The translations under genes were made by a program, and so were the position numbers. A model generated the notes under the pieces. That model was not told the origin of the DNA, made no database searches, and worked only from the letters and a program-made list of their open reading frames with translations. 64,000 bases of DNA, taken from Salinimicrobium sp035607535. Its GTDB lineage: Bacteria > Bacteroidota > Bacteroidia > Flavobacteriales > Flavobacteriaceae. How positions within the stretch are numbered: position 1 is the stretch's first letter; each line of letters opens with the position of its first letter. Positions 32,631 through 41,357 of this stretch are shown here, in pieces. The stretch is taken from contig NZ_JAYDZX010000010.1 in NCBI RefSeq assembly GCF_035607535.1, forward strand, positions 62,001 to 126,000. The letters run 5' to 3'.

Positions 32631-32662
32631 CAAATATAGATTCAAATTTATTATCTCCCAAA
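32631..32662 (-). promoter_or_regulatory. Promoter of tRNA-Phe (TTTG-N20-TATATTTG)
   Basis: Minus-strand TATATTTG (32638 to 32631) fits the Bacteroidota -7 consensus and is preceded by TTTG (32662 to 32659) with a 20-bp spacer. The predicted start is about 30 nt before the tRNA. It is the best consensus promoter in the window. Confidence 0.75.
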
Positions 32663-32713
32663 GGAAAATGAAAAAAAATGCTTTTGTATTTTAGCCTTTC
32701 CAACCACCTGCTC

Positions 32714-33445
32714 ATGAATCTCATTATTGATATTGGTAATAGTATTGCAAAACTTGCTGTTTTTCAACAGGATGAGCTTAGGTATAGAACAGTTGTTGAA
32801 AAAGCTGAGGTTTCAAAAGTAACCTCAGATTTTTTTAAACAGTATCCTGAGATCCAAAAGGTGGTGGTTTCAAATGTTTCTTCGGCCGGACTGGAGTTGC
32901 CTCCGGCGTATTCAGAAAAGGTGAAATTTCTCGAGCTAACTCCTTCTACACCTTTACCGTTTAAAAATTTATATGCTACCCCTCACAGCCTCGGGAATGA
33001 CCGTAAGGCACTGGCGGCTGCAGCTGTGAAGCAATATCCTTCAAAAAATGTACTGGTCATTGATGCCGGTACTTGTATTACTTATGATTTTAAAAATGCT
33101 TCAGAAGAATATTTGGGAGGTGGTATTTCTCCCGGTTTAAAAATGCGTTTTTTGGCCTTAAATACCTTCACTGCAAATTTGCCGTTAATAGAGGCAGGAG
33201 AAGAGCATCGGCTCATTGGAAATTCAACGGCTACTTCAATTACTTCAGGTGTCGTAAATGGTATGCTTATGGAAATTGAAGGGATAATTAATAGCTATAA
33301 AGAAAAATTTTCAGATTTACACTGTATTATTACAGGTGGAGACGCAACTTTCTTGTCTGGAAACTTAAAAAATGGCATATTTGCGAACTCCAATTTCTTG
33401 TTGGAGGGCTTAAACTTTATTCTCGAATCTAATATCGATCAATGA
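32714..33445 (+). CDS. coaX: Type III pantothenate kinase
   Basis: Phosphorylates pantothenate in the first step of CoA synthesis. The ASKHA-fold signature is visible: IIDIGNS at the N-terminus (phosphate-1 loop), SLGNDRKALAAA (the GxDR pantothenate motif), VIDAGTCITYDF and GGGISPGLKMR. The 243-aa length is normal. I start at the ATG at 32714 because the protein fold begins directly (MNLIIDIGNS). An earlier in-frame ATG at 32678 would add residues with no counterpart. It overlaps the outer membrane protein gene by 4 bp (ATGA). Confidence 0.93.
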   Translation: MNLIIDIGNSIAKLAVFQQDELRYRTVVEKAEVSKVTSDFFKQYPEIQKVVVSNVSSAGLELPPAYSEKVKFLELTPSTPLPFKNLYATPHSLGNDRKALAAAAVKQYPSKNVLVIDAGTCITYDFKNASEEYLGGGISPGLKMRFLALNTFTANLPLIEAGEEHRLIGNSTATSITSGVVNGMLMEIEGIINSYKEKFSDLHCIITGGDATFLSGNLKNGIFANSNFLLEGLNFILESNIDQ

Positions 33446-34689
33446 CAAAACGATTTTTTATAATCGTATTCATTCTATTTTCAGTGATTACGACCGCTCA
33501 AGAGCGAACCTCTTCCCCTTATTCCTTCTACGGGATAGGCTTGAATACCTTTAGAGGGACCGTTGAAAATAAGTCAATGGGTGGTCTCGGAATATTTTCA
33601 GACAGTATTCACGTGAATCTGCAGAATCCTGCTGCTTTGGGAAGGCTTAGGCTTACCACCTATACTGTAGGGGTGAGTAATTCAACTGTCAACATGAAAT
33701 CTGACACTGAAAGTTCTACTGTAAGTACTGCTTCCCTTGACTATCTTGCAGTGGGAATTCCTACCGGAAAACTTGGATTTGCTTTTGGTCTTGTGCCATA
33801 TTCCTCTGTAGGATATAATATTACAGATATTGATGAAGATGCCGGAGTAGGAAGCCGGTTCTCAGGAAAAGGTGGTCTCAATAGCGTATTTCTTTCTGCA
33901 GGATATGCCTTGACACCTAATTTAAGTCTTGGAGCTGAGGCTAGCTACAACTTCGGAAATATTCAAAACAAGAGCATCTTCCTTCAGGACGATGTACAGT
34001 TTGGGTCAAGGGAGATCAATCGCAGTGACCTCAGTGGATTCACCTATAAGATTGGGCTGGACTATGAAAGAATGTTGGGTGAGGATTTGCAGTTCAAGCT
34101 GGGAACTCACTACACCCCCGGAACTGATCTTAAAGCCGAAAACCAAATGGAGCTGGCAACACTTCTGTTAGGCGCCGAAGGTCAGGAGATAACAGTTGAT
34201 ACCCGCGATGTTACCGTGCCCGATTCAGATTTTTCGCTTCCTTCCAGCCTTAGTGTGGGAGCAGGAATTGGAAAGCCTAAAAAGTGGTTTTTAGGAGCGG
34301 AATTTGTAACTTCAGAAGCAGGGGACTACAGTAATAGAGCTTTTGCCATTGAAGGTGCATCTTTTGAGCAGGCTTCGAAGTACAGAATTGGAGGTTATTA
34401 CATCCCTGAATATAATTCACTAACAAGCTATTTTAATCGTATCGTCTACCGCGGTGGATTGCGTATGGAAGAAACCGGACTCCACTTGAATGGAGAATCA
34501 ATTAATGAGTTTGGCATAGCTTTTGGGTTAGGACTACCAGCAGGAAGGATGTTGACCAATATTAACCTGGGGTTTGAGTATGGACAGCGCGGTACGACAA
34601 GTTCAGGACTAATTCAGGAAAACTTTTTTAATGCTATGATAAGCCTCTCTTTAAATGACAGATGGTTTATTAAAAGAAGATTTGAATAA
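33442..34689 (+). CDS. Outer membrane beta-barrel protein, FadL/PorV-like, unknown role
   Basis: A 415-aa secreted protein with signal peptide (about 1-19, TTAQ), then alternating beta-strand sequence to the C-terminus, ending in an aromatic-rich final strand. SPYSFYGIG and NLQNPAALG near the N-terminus recall the start of OMPP1/FadL/PorV-type barrels of Bacteroidota. Overlap with coaX and the following TPR and lptC genes suggest a conserved cell-envelope string. I do not know its substrate. Confidence 0.75.
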   Translation: MTKRFFIIVFILFSVITTAQERTSSPYSFYGIGLNTFRGTVENKSMGGLGIFSDSIHVNLQNPAALGRLRLTTYTVGVSNSTVNMKSDTESSTVSTASLDYLAVGIPTGKLGFAFGLVPYSSVGYNITDIDEDAGVGSRFSGKGGLNSVFLSAGYALTPNLSLGAEASYNFGNIQNKSIFLQDDVQFGSREINRSDLSGFTYKIGLDYERMLGEDLQFKLGTHYTPGTDLKAENQMELATLLLGAEGQEITVDTRDVTVPDSDFSLPSSLSVGAGIGKPKKWFLGAEFVTSEAGDYSNRAFAIEGASFEQASKYRIGGYYIPEYNSLTSYFNRIVYRGGLRMEETGLHLNGESINEFGIAFGLGLPAGRMLTNINLGFEYGQRGTTSSGLIQENFFNAMISLSLNDRWFIKRRFE

Positions 34690-34723
34690 TCACAAACTAT
34701 TAATCAGGAATAAAACTTATACT

Positions 34724-36094
34724 ATGAAAACCAAGGTAATACTTTTTCTTTCGGGGGTTCTCCTGGGTACAGGAGCCTTGCAGGCACAAGCAAATCAAGA
34801 GTGTGCTACCACTGCAGCCCTGGCTTACAGTGATGCAAAAGCCAAGAACTATGATGCTGCTTGGACAAGGATTCAGACCCTAAGAAAAGATTGTCCCTCA
34901 TATCATATAGCTACTTATCAATATGGAGAAAGGATCTTAAAAGATCGTCTCGAAAAGGCACCAGAGGGTGAAAAAGCAACAGTAGCAAAAGAATTGATCT
35001 CTCTATATAAAGAGCGTTTACAGCATTTCCCGTCCAAGACTGATGCAGGAGATGTGAATGCAGACATCGCGCAGCTAATGTATGATGTTAAAATGGGAAC
35101 TACAGGGGAGCAGTATGAGGCTTTTGATAAAGCTTTCAAACAAGATCCTAATAGCCTAAATGCAAAATCTCTTTATACTTACTTCTACTTATTAGTAGAA
35201 CTGCAGGATGCCGGTAAAAAAGATCTTCAGGAAGTATTCGACATGTACGATGTCGTTATTGCTAAGCTTGAAGAGCAGGAAAACGAGACTGCAGAATCTT
35301 TGGCAAAGCTAATTGAGAAGCAGGAAGCCGGTGAAGAACTTTCAAGTAAAGAAAAGACCAGGCTAAATGCTTACGAAAAGAACCTTGTGGCCTACAGTGC
35401 TGTAAAGGGAAGTATTAATGCTAAGTTAGGTCAGCGTGCAGACTGTGATAACCTTATCCCGCTCTATAGCAAAGACTTTGAAGCTAAGAAATCTGATACT
35501 GAGTGGTTAAAGCGTGTGAACAGCAGGTTATCTGCAAAAGATTGTACAGAAGATCCACTTTTTGTAAAAGTATCTGAAGCATTGCACAAGCTGGAACCAT
35601 CTGCAAGTTCTGCATACTCTTTAGGTCAGTTGGCCGAAGCCAACGGCAACATGTCTAAGGCTATGGAGTACTACAACCAGGCGGCCGAGCTGCAGAAAGA
35701 TCCTTCAGTAAGAGCGAATATCTACTATAGAATCGCTAATAACATGAAAGAGAAAGGGCAGTTTGGACAGGCAAGGAATATGTACAGAAAAGCTATTAGT
35801 TCAAAACCTTCTTTAGGTAGAGCTTACCTTCAGATCGCTAACATGATCGCTCAGAGTGCGAACAACTGTGGTGAGACCGCTTTTGATAAGAGAGCTGTTT
35901 ACTGGAAAGCTGCCGAGTATGCTGAGAGAGCTGCAAGAGTAGATCCTTCAATTAGCAGTACTGCTAATGAAACTGCAGCTGCATATAGAGGACGTGCTCC
36001 ACAGAGAAGTGATATCTTCCAGAACGACATGCAGGGTAAAACCATCAACATTGGATGTTGGATAGGAGAAAGCGTACGCGTACCTAATTTGTAA
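34724..36094 (+). CDS. Periplasmic tetratricopeptide-repeat protein
   Basis: A 456-aa protein with a signal peptide ending LQAQ. TPR-like helical pairs are evident from about residue 310 to 400 (SSAYSLGQLAEANGNMSKAM, then ANIYYRIANNMKEKGQFGQA and ARNMYRKAISSKPSLGRAYL); the central part is a long charged helix rich in Glu and Lys. The start at 34724 gives the signal peptide directly, while an upstream frame start overlaps the preceding gene. One base before lptC, so probably co-expressed; it may scaffold envelope proteins. Confidence 0.82.
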   Translation: MKTKVILFLSGVLLGTGALQAQANQECATTAALAYSDAKAKNYDAAWTRIQTLRKDCPSYHIATYQYGERILKDRLEKAPEGEKATVAKELISLYKERLQHFPSKTDAGDVNADIAQLMYDVKMGTTGEQYEAFDKAFKQDPNSLNAKSLYTYFYLLVELQDAGKKDLQEVFDMYDVVIAKLEEQENETAESLAKLIEKQEAGEELSSKEKTRLNAYEKNLVAYSAVKGSINAKLGQRADCDNLIPLYSKDFEAKKSDTEWLKRVNSRLSAKDCTEDPLFVKVSEALHKLEPSASSAYSLGQLAEANGNMSKAMEYYNQAAELQKDPSVRANIYYRIANNMKEKGQFGQARNMYRKAISSKPSLGRAYLQIANMIAQSANNCGETAFDKRAVYWKAAEYAERAARVDPSISSTANETAAAYRGRAPQRSDIFQNDMQGKTINIGCWIGESVRVPNL

Positions 36095-36095
36095 T

Positions 36096-36662
36096 ATGAA
36101 TTCCACATACAGGAAATTTTTTAAAGGCATTGTCACAACCCTCGTTGTGACAATGCTTTTTTCATGTGAGGGTAATTTGAAGGGCGTGCAGCAAATGGAT
36201 ATTCCCGAAGATGCCCCGCAGTCTATTGGGACTGGTATAAATTTAAAGTACATAGATTCGGGCCTGGTGGTGGCTACCTTAAAGAGTGAAACCATGAGAG
36301 ACTTTTCCAACAAGGAATTTCCCTACCGGGAATTCCCCGACGGACTTATGGTCGAGTTCTTTGATGAGGAGCGAAAAAAGAATACTGTCACTGCCGAATA
36401 CGGCGTGGTCTACAATGAAACGGGCCTAATAGATCTTCAGGGAAATGTAGTGGTAGTTACCAGTGACAGTACAAAATTAATGGCAGATCAACTTTACTGG
36501 GATCAAAGCAGGAACTGGGTCTTTACAGACCGTCCTAATACCATCCGGTTTAAAAATGGAGCGCTAAACGAAGGACAGGGTTTTGATAGTAATCAGGAAT
36601 TCAGTAATTTCCGCTCAAGGTCTAACATTGGTGTTCAAATTTTAGAAGAAGACAAACAATGA
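36096..36662 (+). CDS. lptC: LPS export protein LptC
   Basis: A 188-aa LptC-family protein, the periplasmic link between the LptB2FG transporter and LptA in lipopolysaccharide export. It starts with a hydrophobic segment ending LFSC, so it is predicted to be a lipoprotein, unlike the TM-anchored form of E. coli. The OstA-like beta-jellyroll contains GVVYNETGLIDLQGNVVV and ADQLYWDQ. It overlaps the following small membrane gene by 4 bp. Confidence 0.85.
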   Translation: MNSTYRKFFKGIVTTLVVTMLFSCEGNLKGVQQMDIPEDAPQSIGTGINLKYIDSGLVVATLKSETMRDFSNKEFPYREFPDGLMVEFFDEERKKNTVTAEYGVVYNETGLIDLQGNVVVVTSDSTKLMADQLYWDQSRNWVFTDRPNTIRFKNGALNEGQGFDSNQEFSNFRSRSNIGVQILEEDKQ

Positions 36663-36850
36663 TGAAATTTTCCAAATTCTTTGAATTTGCCTATTTGGCA
36701 GCAGCTGCTTTTTTTCTTTATGAGGCAATTGCTATTTGGGATGAACAGCGTAACCAGGCCTACCTTTTTCTTTTCTTTGTAGTGATTGGCGTTTTTATGT
36801 TCTTCTTTAGGAGGCATTTCAGGCATAAATATGGAAACCGTAAGAAATAG
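36659..36850 (+). CDS. Small two-TM membrane protein, unknown function
   Basis: A 63-aa protein with two hydrophobic segments (FAYLAAAAFFLYEAIAIW and AYLFLFFVVIGVFMFFF) and a basic tail (RRHFRHKYGNRKK). It overlaps lptC by 4 bp and is 5 bp from the CorC/HlyC gene, so coupling supports it as real. It probably belongs to the envelope operon; no function known. Confidence 0.75.
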   Translation: MMKFSKFFEFAYLAAAAFFLYEAIAIWDEQRNQAYLFLFFVVIGVFMFFFRRHFRHKYGNRKK

Positions 36851-36855
36851 GTTCT

Positions 36856-38142
36856 ATGGCCTTTGAAATCATAATTATTCTTTGTTCCCTTATCCTTTCT
36901 GCATTTTTTTCGGGGATGGAAATTGCATACGTATCTGCTAACAAGATACATGTAGAGATCGAGAAGAAACAAAATGATTTTCTTGCCAGGATCTTAACCC
37001 GCTTAACGCGAAAGCCATCCAAGTTCATAGCCACTATGCTCGTGGGTAATAATATTGCCCTGGTCATCTATGGATTCTTTATGGGCGACCTTTTAATGGA
37101 GCTGCTTGCACCCGAAAATTTCACTAATGAGATCGTCTTGTACTTGCTAACCGATCTTAGTCTTCTCACCCAGACTATTATTTCCACACTTATCATTCTA
37201 TTGACTGCAGAGTTTCTTCCCAAGGTCTTCTTCCAGATCTACGCAAATTTCCTGCTTAAGTTCTTCGCTGTTCCTGCTTATCTTTTTTACTTGCTTTTTA
37301 GCTTTATTTCGTCATTCGTCATCTGGATTTCCGATCTGGTCTTGAAGCGCTTCTTTAAAACTCAGGGGGATGAAGTACAGTTGGCTTTTACCAAAGTTGA
37401 ATTGGGAAATTATATATCGGAACAAATGGAAAAGGTGGAGCACGACCAGGAGGTAGATTCCGAGATCCAGATCTTTCAGAATGCTTTGGAATTTTCAGAA
37501 GTAAAGTCCCGAGAGGTTATGATCCCCCGTACAGAAATTGTGGCTGTTGATATCACCACAGATCCCCGCGAGCTGGTGGAGACATTTACCGCTACAGGGC
37601 TCTCCAAAATACTTGTTTACAAGGAAAATATTGACGACATCATCGGCTATATTCACTCTTTTGAACTATTTAAAAAGCCGTCGACCATTAAGTCTATTCT
37701 GTTGCCGGTAGTTTTTGTTCCTGAAACCATGCTGGTGAAGGATGTGCTTAATATTCTTATTAAGAAGAGAAAAAGTATAGCAGTGGTGATCGATGAGTAC
37801 GGTGGTACGAGTGGGATGATGACGGTAGAGGATATTGTCGAAGAGTTGTTTGGGGAAATTGAGGATGAGCATGATCCCGTTATCCTGATCGAAGAAAAAC
37901 TGGAGGAAAATAGATTTTTATTCGCCGCAAGGCTGGAGGTTGATTATCTCAACGAGGTCTATAAACTGGATATTCCCATTGGAGAAAATTATGAGACCTT
38001 AGGAGGCTACATCCTTGATCATACCGAAGAAATTCCACCTAAGGACGGCGTGGTTCAGATCGACAACTTTATCTTTCATATTAAAGAGGTTTCCAACACC
38101 AGGATTGAGCTTGTAGAGGTCATTGTGAATCCTCAGGATTAA
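36856..38142 (+). CDS. CNNM/CorC-HlyC family transporter-like protein
   Basis: A 428-aa protein with the family order: DUF21 membrane domain with four TM segments (1-150), paired CBS domains (about 200-330, beginning REVMIPRTEIVAVD) and a C-terminal CorC_HlyC domain (GYILDHTEEIPPKDG). VVIDEYGGTSGMMTVEDIVEELFGEIEDE is the signature CBS2 stretch, here given in part. The family is linked to Mg/Co homeostasis; a close relative in this phylum, GldE, supports gliding. I cannot tell which applies. Confidence 0.88.
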   Translation: MAFEIIIILCSLILSAFFSGMEIAYVSANKIHVEIEKKQNDFLARILTRLTRKPSKFIATMLVGNNIALVIYGFFMGDLLMELLAPENFTNEIVLYLLTDLSLLTQTIISTLIILLTAEFLPKVFFQIYANFLLKFFAVPAYLFYLLFSFISSFVIWISDLVLKRFFKTQGDEVQLAFTKVELGNYISEQMEKVEHDQEVDSEIQIFQNALEFSEVKSREVMIPRTEIVAVDITTDPRELVETFTATGLSKILVYKENIDDIIGYIHSFELFKKPSTIKSILLPVVFVPETMLVKDVLNILIKKRKSIAVVIDEYGGTSGMMTVEDIVEELFGEIEDEHDPVILIEEKLEENRFLFAARLEVDYLNEVYKLDIPIGENYETLGGYILDHTEEIPPKDGVVQIDNFIFHIKEVSNTRIELVEVIVNPQD

Positions 38143-38241
38143 TTTCCATCATTTCCCTACATTTTGAAGATTTATAGTTTTTTTAATAAAGCTAAAAACG
38201 TTATTTTCGCCCCCTATATTTTAGAATTAACAACTTAGATA

Positions 38242-40362
38242 ATGGCAGTATTAAATTCAATAAGGCAACGTTCGGTCTTCCTGATCGTGATCATTGCTTT
38301 GGCACTTTTCTCTTTCGTTTTGGCCGATGTAATTAGGAACGGAGGGATGGTTTCCCAAAAATCACAAAATACAATTGCTACCATCAATGGCGAAGATATC
38401 GAGAGAGAGCAGTTTGCCAGGCAGGTAGAAGCTTTTCAGCGCAATATGGGGCCAAATGCGTCTACTGCTCAAGCAGTGAACCGGGTTTGGGAAATGAACG
38501 TAAGACAGGCATTGCTCAAGGAGCAGTTTGAAGAGCTTGGGATACGGGTTGAAGAAGCGCAGGTGAAGGAAATGATTAGAAAGGAACTTGGTGGTAACCC
38601 AGATTTCACTAACGAAGCCGGAGTGTTTGATGAAGCAAGACTTAGGGAATATGTTGCGACTTTAAAATCCACTTCCCCACAAGCTTATCAGCAGTGGCTT
38701 GACTACGAAACAAGTCTTGCTGAAGCAGCCAGAGAGCAAATATATCTTAATCTCGTTAGAGCAGGGGTAGGGGCTACACTTTTAGAAGGAGAGCAGGCTT
38801 ACAAGTTTGCTAATGAAAGCGTAGATATGGAGTTTGTACAGATCCCTTACACTTCTGTAGATGATGCTGAGGTTGAAGTGTCAAAATCTGAGATAAGAAA
38901 TTATGTAAAAGCGCATCCAGGTAAGTTCAAAACTGAAGCTACCAGAGATATCCAATATGTTCTTTACGAAGAATCGGCATCTCCCGAGGATGAAGCTGAA
39001 GTTAAAACCGAGCTACTCGGTCTTCTAAACGACAGAGTGGAATTCAACGCCGCTACAAATACAAATGATACGGTAGAAGGTTTTGCAACTACCCGTGAGT
39101 GGGAAAATCTTGTAAATGAAAGATCGGACGACAAATTTCAGGACAGATTTGTTTTCAAGAACCAGTTACCGGCTGAACATGCCGATTCTCTTTTTAACCT
39201 GAATGAAGGGGAAGTTTATGGTCCATTCAAGTTCAACGGTTCATGGAGAATTTCAAGAGTAGTTGAAACTGCTCAAATTCCCGATTCGGCAAAGGCAAGG
39301 CATATTCTTGTGGCATGGCAGGGTTCTCCGGTAGGAGGGCAGGTTACCAGGAGTAAGCAAGAGGCACAGCAGTTAGCCGATAGTCTTGCTACAGTGGTAA
39401 GAAACAACAACGATAAATTTGCCGAAATGGCTTCACAATTTTCAGCTGATGCTTCCAACAAGGAGGATGCGGGCGAGTTAGGATGGTTCACACCTGGAGC
39501 AATGGTTCCTGCATTTAACGATTTTGTCTTTACCAACAATGAAGGTACTATCGGTGTAGTTGAAACGCAATTCGGATATCACGTAATACATATCCAGGAG
39601 CAAACTGAGAGAGAAAGAGCAGTTAAACTTGCTACTATTTCGCGGGCTATTGAACCTTCAGAAAAGACTTCCAATGAACTTTTTGCTGAAGTTACAAGGT
39701 TTGAACTGGCAGCAAAAGATGCTAACTTCAGCGATCTCGCTAAAGAAGGAGGAAAAGAAGTAAGACCTGTAAAAGAGATCCAGCAACTGGAAGAGAATAT
39801 TCCCGGAATCGGAGCTCAGAGAAGAATTGTTCAATGGGCATTTGAAGAAGACGTCGAGGTTGGGGACATTAGAAGATTTGAAGTGCCTTCAGGTTATGTG
39901 GTGGCTCAGGTTACGGCAGTAAATGAAGCAGGTCTTAAATCTGCAGAAGCCGCTTCTGCAACGGTAATTCCTATTCTTCAGAAACAAAAGAAAGCTGAAA
40001 TTATTAAAGGGCGTATCAATGGCAGCACACTCGAAGCTATTGCTCAAAACCAGAATGTGCAGGTGAATACTGCAAATGCTGTCAACCGTAACAGCCCAAC
40101 CCTTCCGGGCGTGGGTAGCGAGCCAAAAGTAGTAGGTTATGCCTTTGGTCTCGAAACGGGAAAAGTAAGCAGTCCTGTTGCAGGTGAAAAAGGTGTATTT
40201 GTGATCAAAGTGCTTCAAAAGAACGATGCACCTCAAATGGAATCTTACAGACCATATGCGGCAAGAGAAGCTACTGCGCGTAGAACAACTGTAAATACCG
40301 AAGTCTTTGAAGCTCTTGAAGAAGCTGCAGAGATCGAAGACAATCGCGCAAGGTTCTACTAG
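38242..40362 (+). CDS. PpiD/SurA-like peptidyl-prolyl isomerase, membrane anchored
   Basis: A 706-aa periplasmic folding factor with one N-terminal TM helix (VFLIVIIALALFSFVLADVI), a SurA_N-like chaperone region (about 40-230), and a parvulin domain around residues 350-455 starting KARHILVAWQG with GELGWFTPGAMVPAF and FGYHVIHIQE. The C-terminal third is helical with a second, weaker rotamase-like part. It should assist outer membrane protein folding. TATTTTCG (38212-38219) may be its -7 box. It ends at a strong bidirectional terminator. Confidence 0.87.
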   Translation: MAVLNSIRQRSVFLIVIIALALFSFVLADVIRNGGMVSQKSQNTIATINGEDIEREQFARQVEAFQRNMGPNASTAQAVNRVWEMNVRQALLKEQFEELGIRVEEAQVKEMIRKELGGNPDFTNEAGVFDEARLREYVATLKSTSPQAYQQWLDYETSLAEAAREQIYLNLVRAGVGATLLEGEQAYKFANESVDMEFVQIPYTSVDDAEVEVSKSEIRNYVKAHPGKFKTEATRDIQYVLYEESASPEDEAEVKTELLGLLNDRVEFNAATNTNDTVEGFATTREWENLVNERSDDKFQDRFVFKNQLPAEHADSLFNLNEGEVYGPFKFNGSWRISRVVETAQIPDSAKARHILVAWQGSPVGGQVTRSKQEAQQLADSLATVVRNNNDKFAEMASQFSADASNKEDAGELGWFTPGAMVPAFNDFVFTNNEGTIGVVETQFGYHVIHIQEQTERERAVKLATISRAIEPSEKTSNELFAEVTRFELAAKDANFSDLAKEGGKEVRPVKEIQQLEENIPGIGAQRRIVQWAFEEDVEVGDIRRFEVPSGYVVAQVTAVNEAGLKSAEAASATVIPILQKQKKAEIIKGRINGSTLEAIAQNQNVQVNTANAVNRNSPTLPGVGSEPKVVGYAFGLETGKVSSPVAGEKGVFVIKVLQKNDAPQMESYRPYAAREATARRTTVNTEVFEALEEAAEIEDNRARFY

Positions 40363-40380
40363 AAGAAAAATTTAAATCAA

Positions 40381-40420
40381 AAAAAATGCCCTCAAAAATC
40401 TTTTGAGGGCATTTTTTTTG
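40381..40420. terminator. Bidirectional terminator between convergent genes
   Basis: AAAAAATGCCCTCAAAA (40381-40397) pairs perfectly with the complementary arm (40401-40417), loop ATC. T-runs on both strands let it serve the PpiD-like gene and the GHMP kinase gene. Confidence 0.92.
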
Positions 40421-40433
40421 AAATAGATTTCAA

Positions 40434-41357
40434 TCAATTCAAGATCATTTCATCATATGGCAGAATGGTTTCGTAACCTTTTTTCCTGAAGTAATCCATT
40501 TCTTGAGAGGCGCCGGTAGCCAGGATGAAATCTCCACCCCAGCCGCCAAGGCTTTTAACTGCCCCGGGATAATCCCGAAAGAGACGGGATTTGACTTTTT
40601 GAGCTCCGAGAAGCTTTGAAATGAGATTTTCATGTACTTCAACAAGAAGTTCGAATTCCATAAGGTCGGTGCAGGTGATAAAACTATGAGTTAGTGCAGA
40701 GATCTTTTCTATTGTAGTTTTTAGAGAGGCTTTGTCCTGCTTGCGATAATGTTCAATAGCTTTCCTGCTATCCTGTTTTCGGTTAAGGTGAATAAAGAAG
40801 AGGCGATCTTTAAAAGGAGGATCAAAAGAGGTTCTTAAAATGCTATTTTCGGAACCCTGTTTTTCAAAGGTTACAGGTGTGCCATACATTCCAACCGCCA
40901 CGTCGTAACCACTGCCTCCAAAAGTGCTTTCAAGCAACTTGTAAGGATCGACCTGTAGCCACTTTGCCAGGTTGGCAATAAGCGTGGAGGAGGTTCCAAG
41001 CCCCCAGTTTCTGGGGAAATCAACTTCTGAAATCACTTCATACCCACTGCCCCTCTTTAATGCGTCTGAATTCAACACTGTTGCCGAATGGAGTGCCAAA
41101 AACAGCATTTTTGACACCTCATTATTTTCCTTTTCTGTGGGGAATTTATGGCTGATTACATCGGCGATAGGGAACTCATCTTCAAACCAAAGTTTTCCTT
41201 TTCCCTCAAAACTTTTCCACTTTATGACCGGCTTTTCAATCTCCTTTACTTCCAGACTCTGGCCAAATCGCGTCGGTAGGGCGAGAGCTGTTGCTCCATC
41301 CAGGACCACATATTCTCCGCTGATCAATAACTTGCCATAACTATGAAACTTCTGCAT
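40434..41357 (-). CDS. GYDIA-family GHMP kinase, mevalonate pathway
   Basis: A 307-aa GHMP kinase. GKLLISGEYVVLDG at the N-terminus and WGLGTSSTLIANLAKWL (the Gly-rich ATP loop) are typical. The family name motif appears as GGSGYDVAVG. It is encoded directly after HMG-CoA reductase (one-base overlap), so it likely phosphorylates mevalonate or phosphomevalonate on the way to isopentenyl diphosphate. Which of the two steps it performs is not resolved by sequence. Confidence 0.87.
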   Translation of the reverse strand: MQKFHSYGKLLISGEYVVLDGATALALPTRFGQSLEVKEIEKPVIKWKSFEGKGKLWFEDEFPIADVISHKFPTEKENNEVSKMLFLALHSATVLNSDALKRGSGYEVISEVDFPRNWGLGTSSTLIANLAKWLQVDPYKLLESTFGGSGYDVAVGMYGTPVTFEKQGSENSILRTSFDPPFKDRLFFIHLNRKQDSRKAIEHYRKQDKASLKTTIEKISALTHSFITCTDLMEFELLVEVHENLISKLLGAQKVKSRLFRDYPGAVKSLGGWGGDFILATGASQEMDYFRKKGYETILPYDEMILN

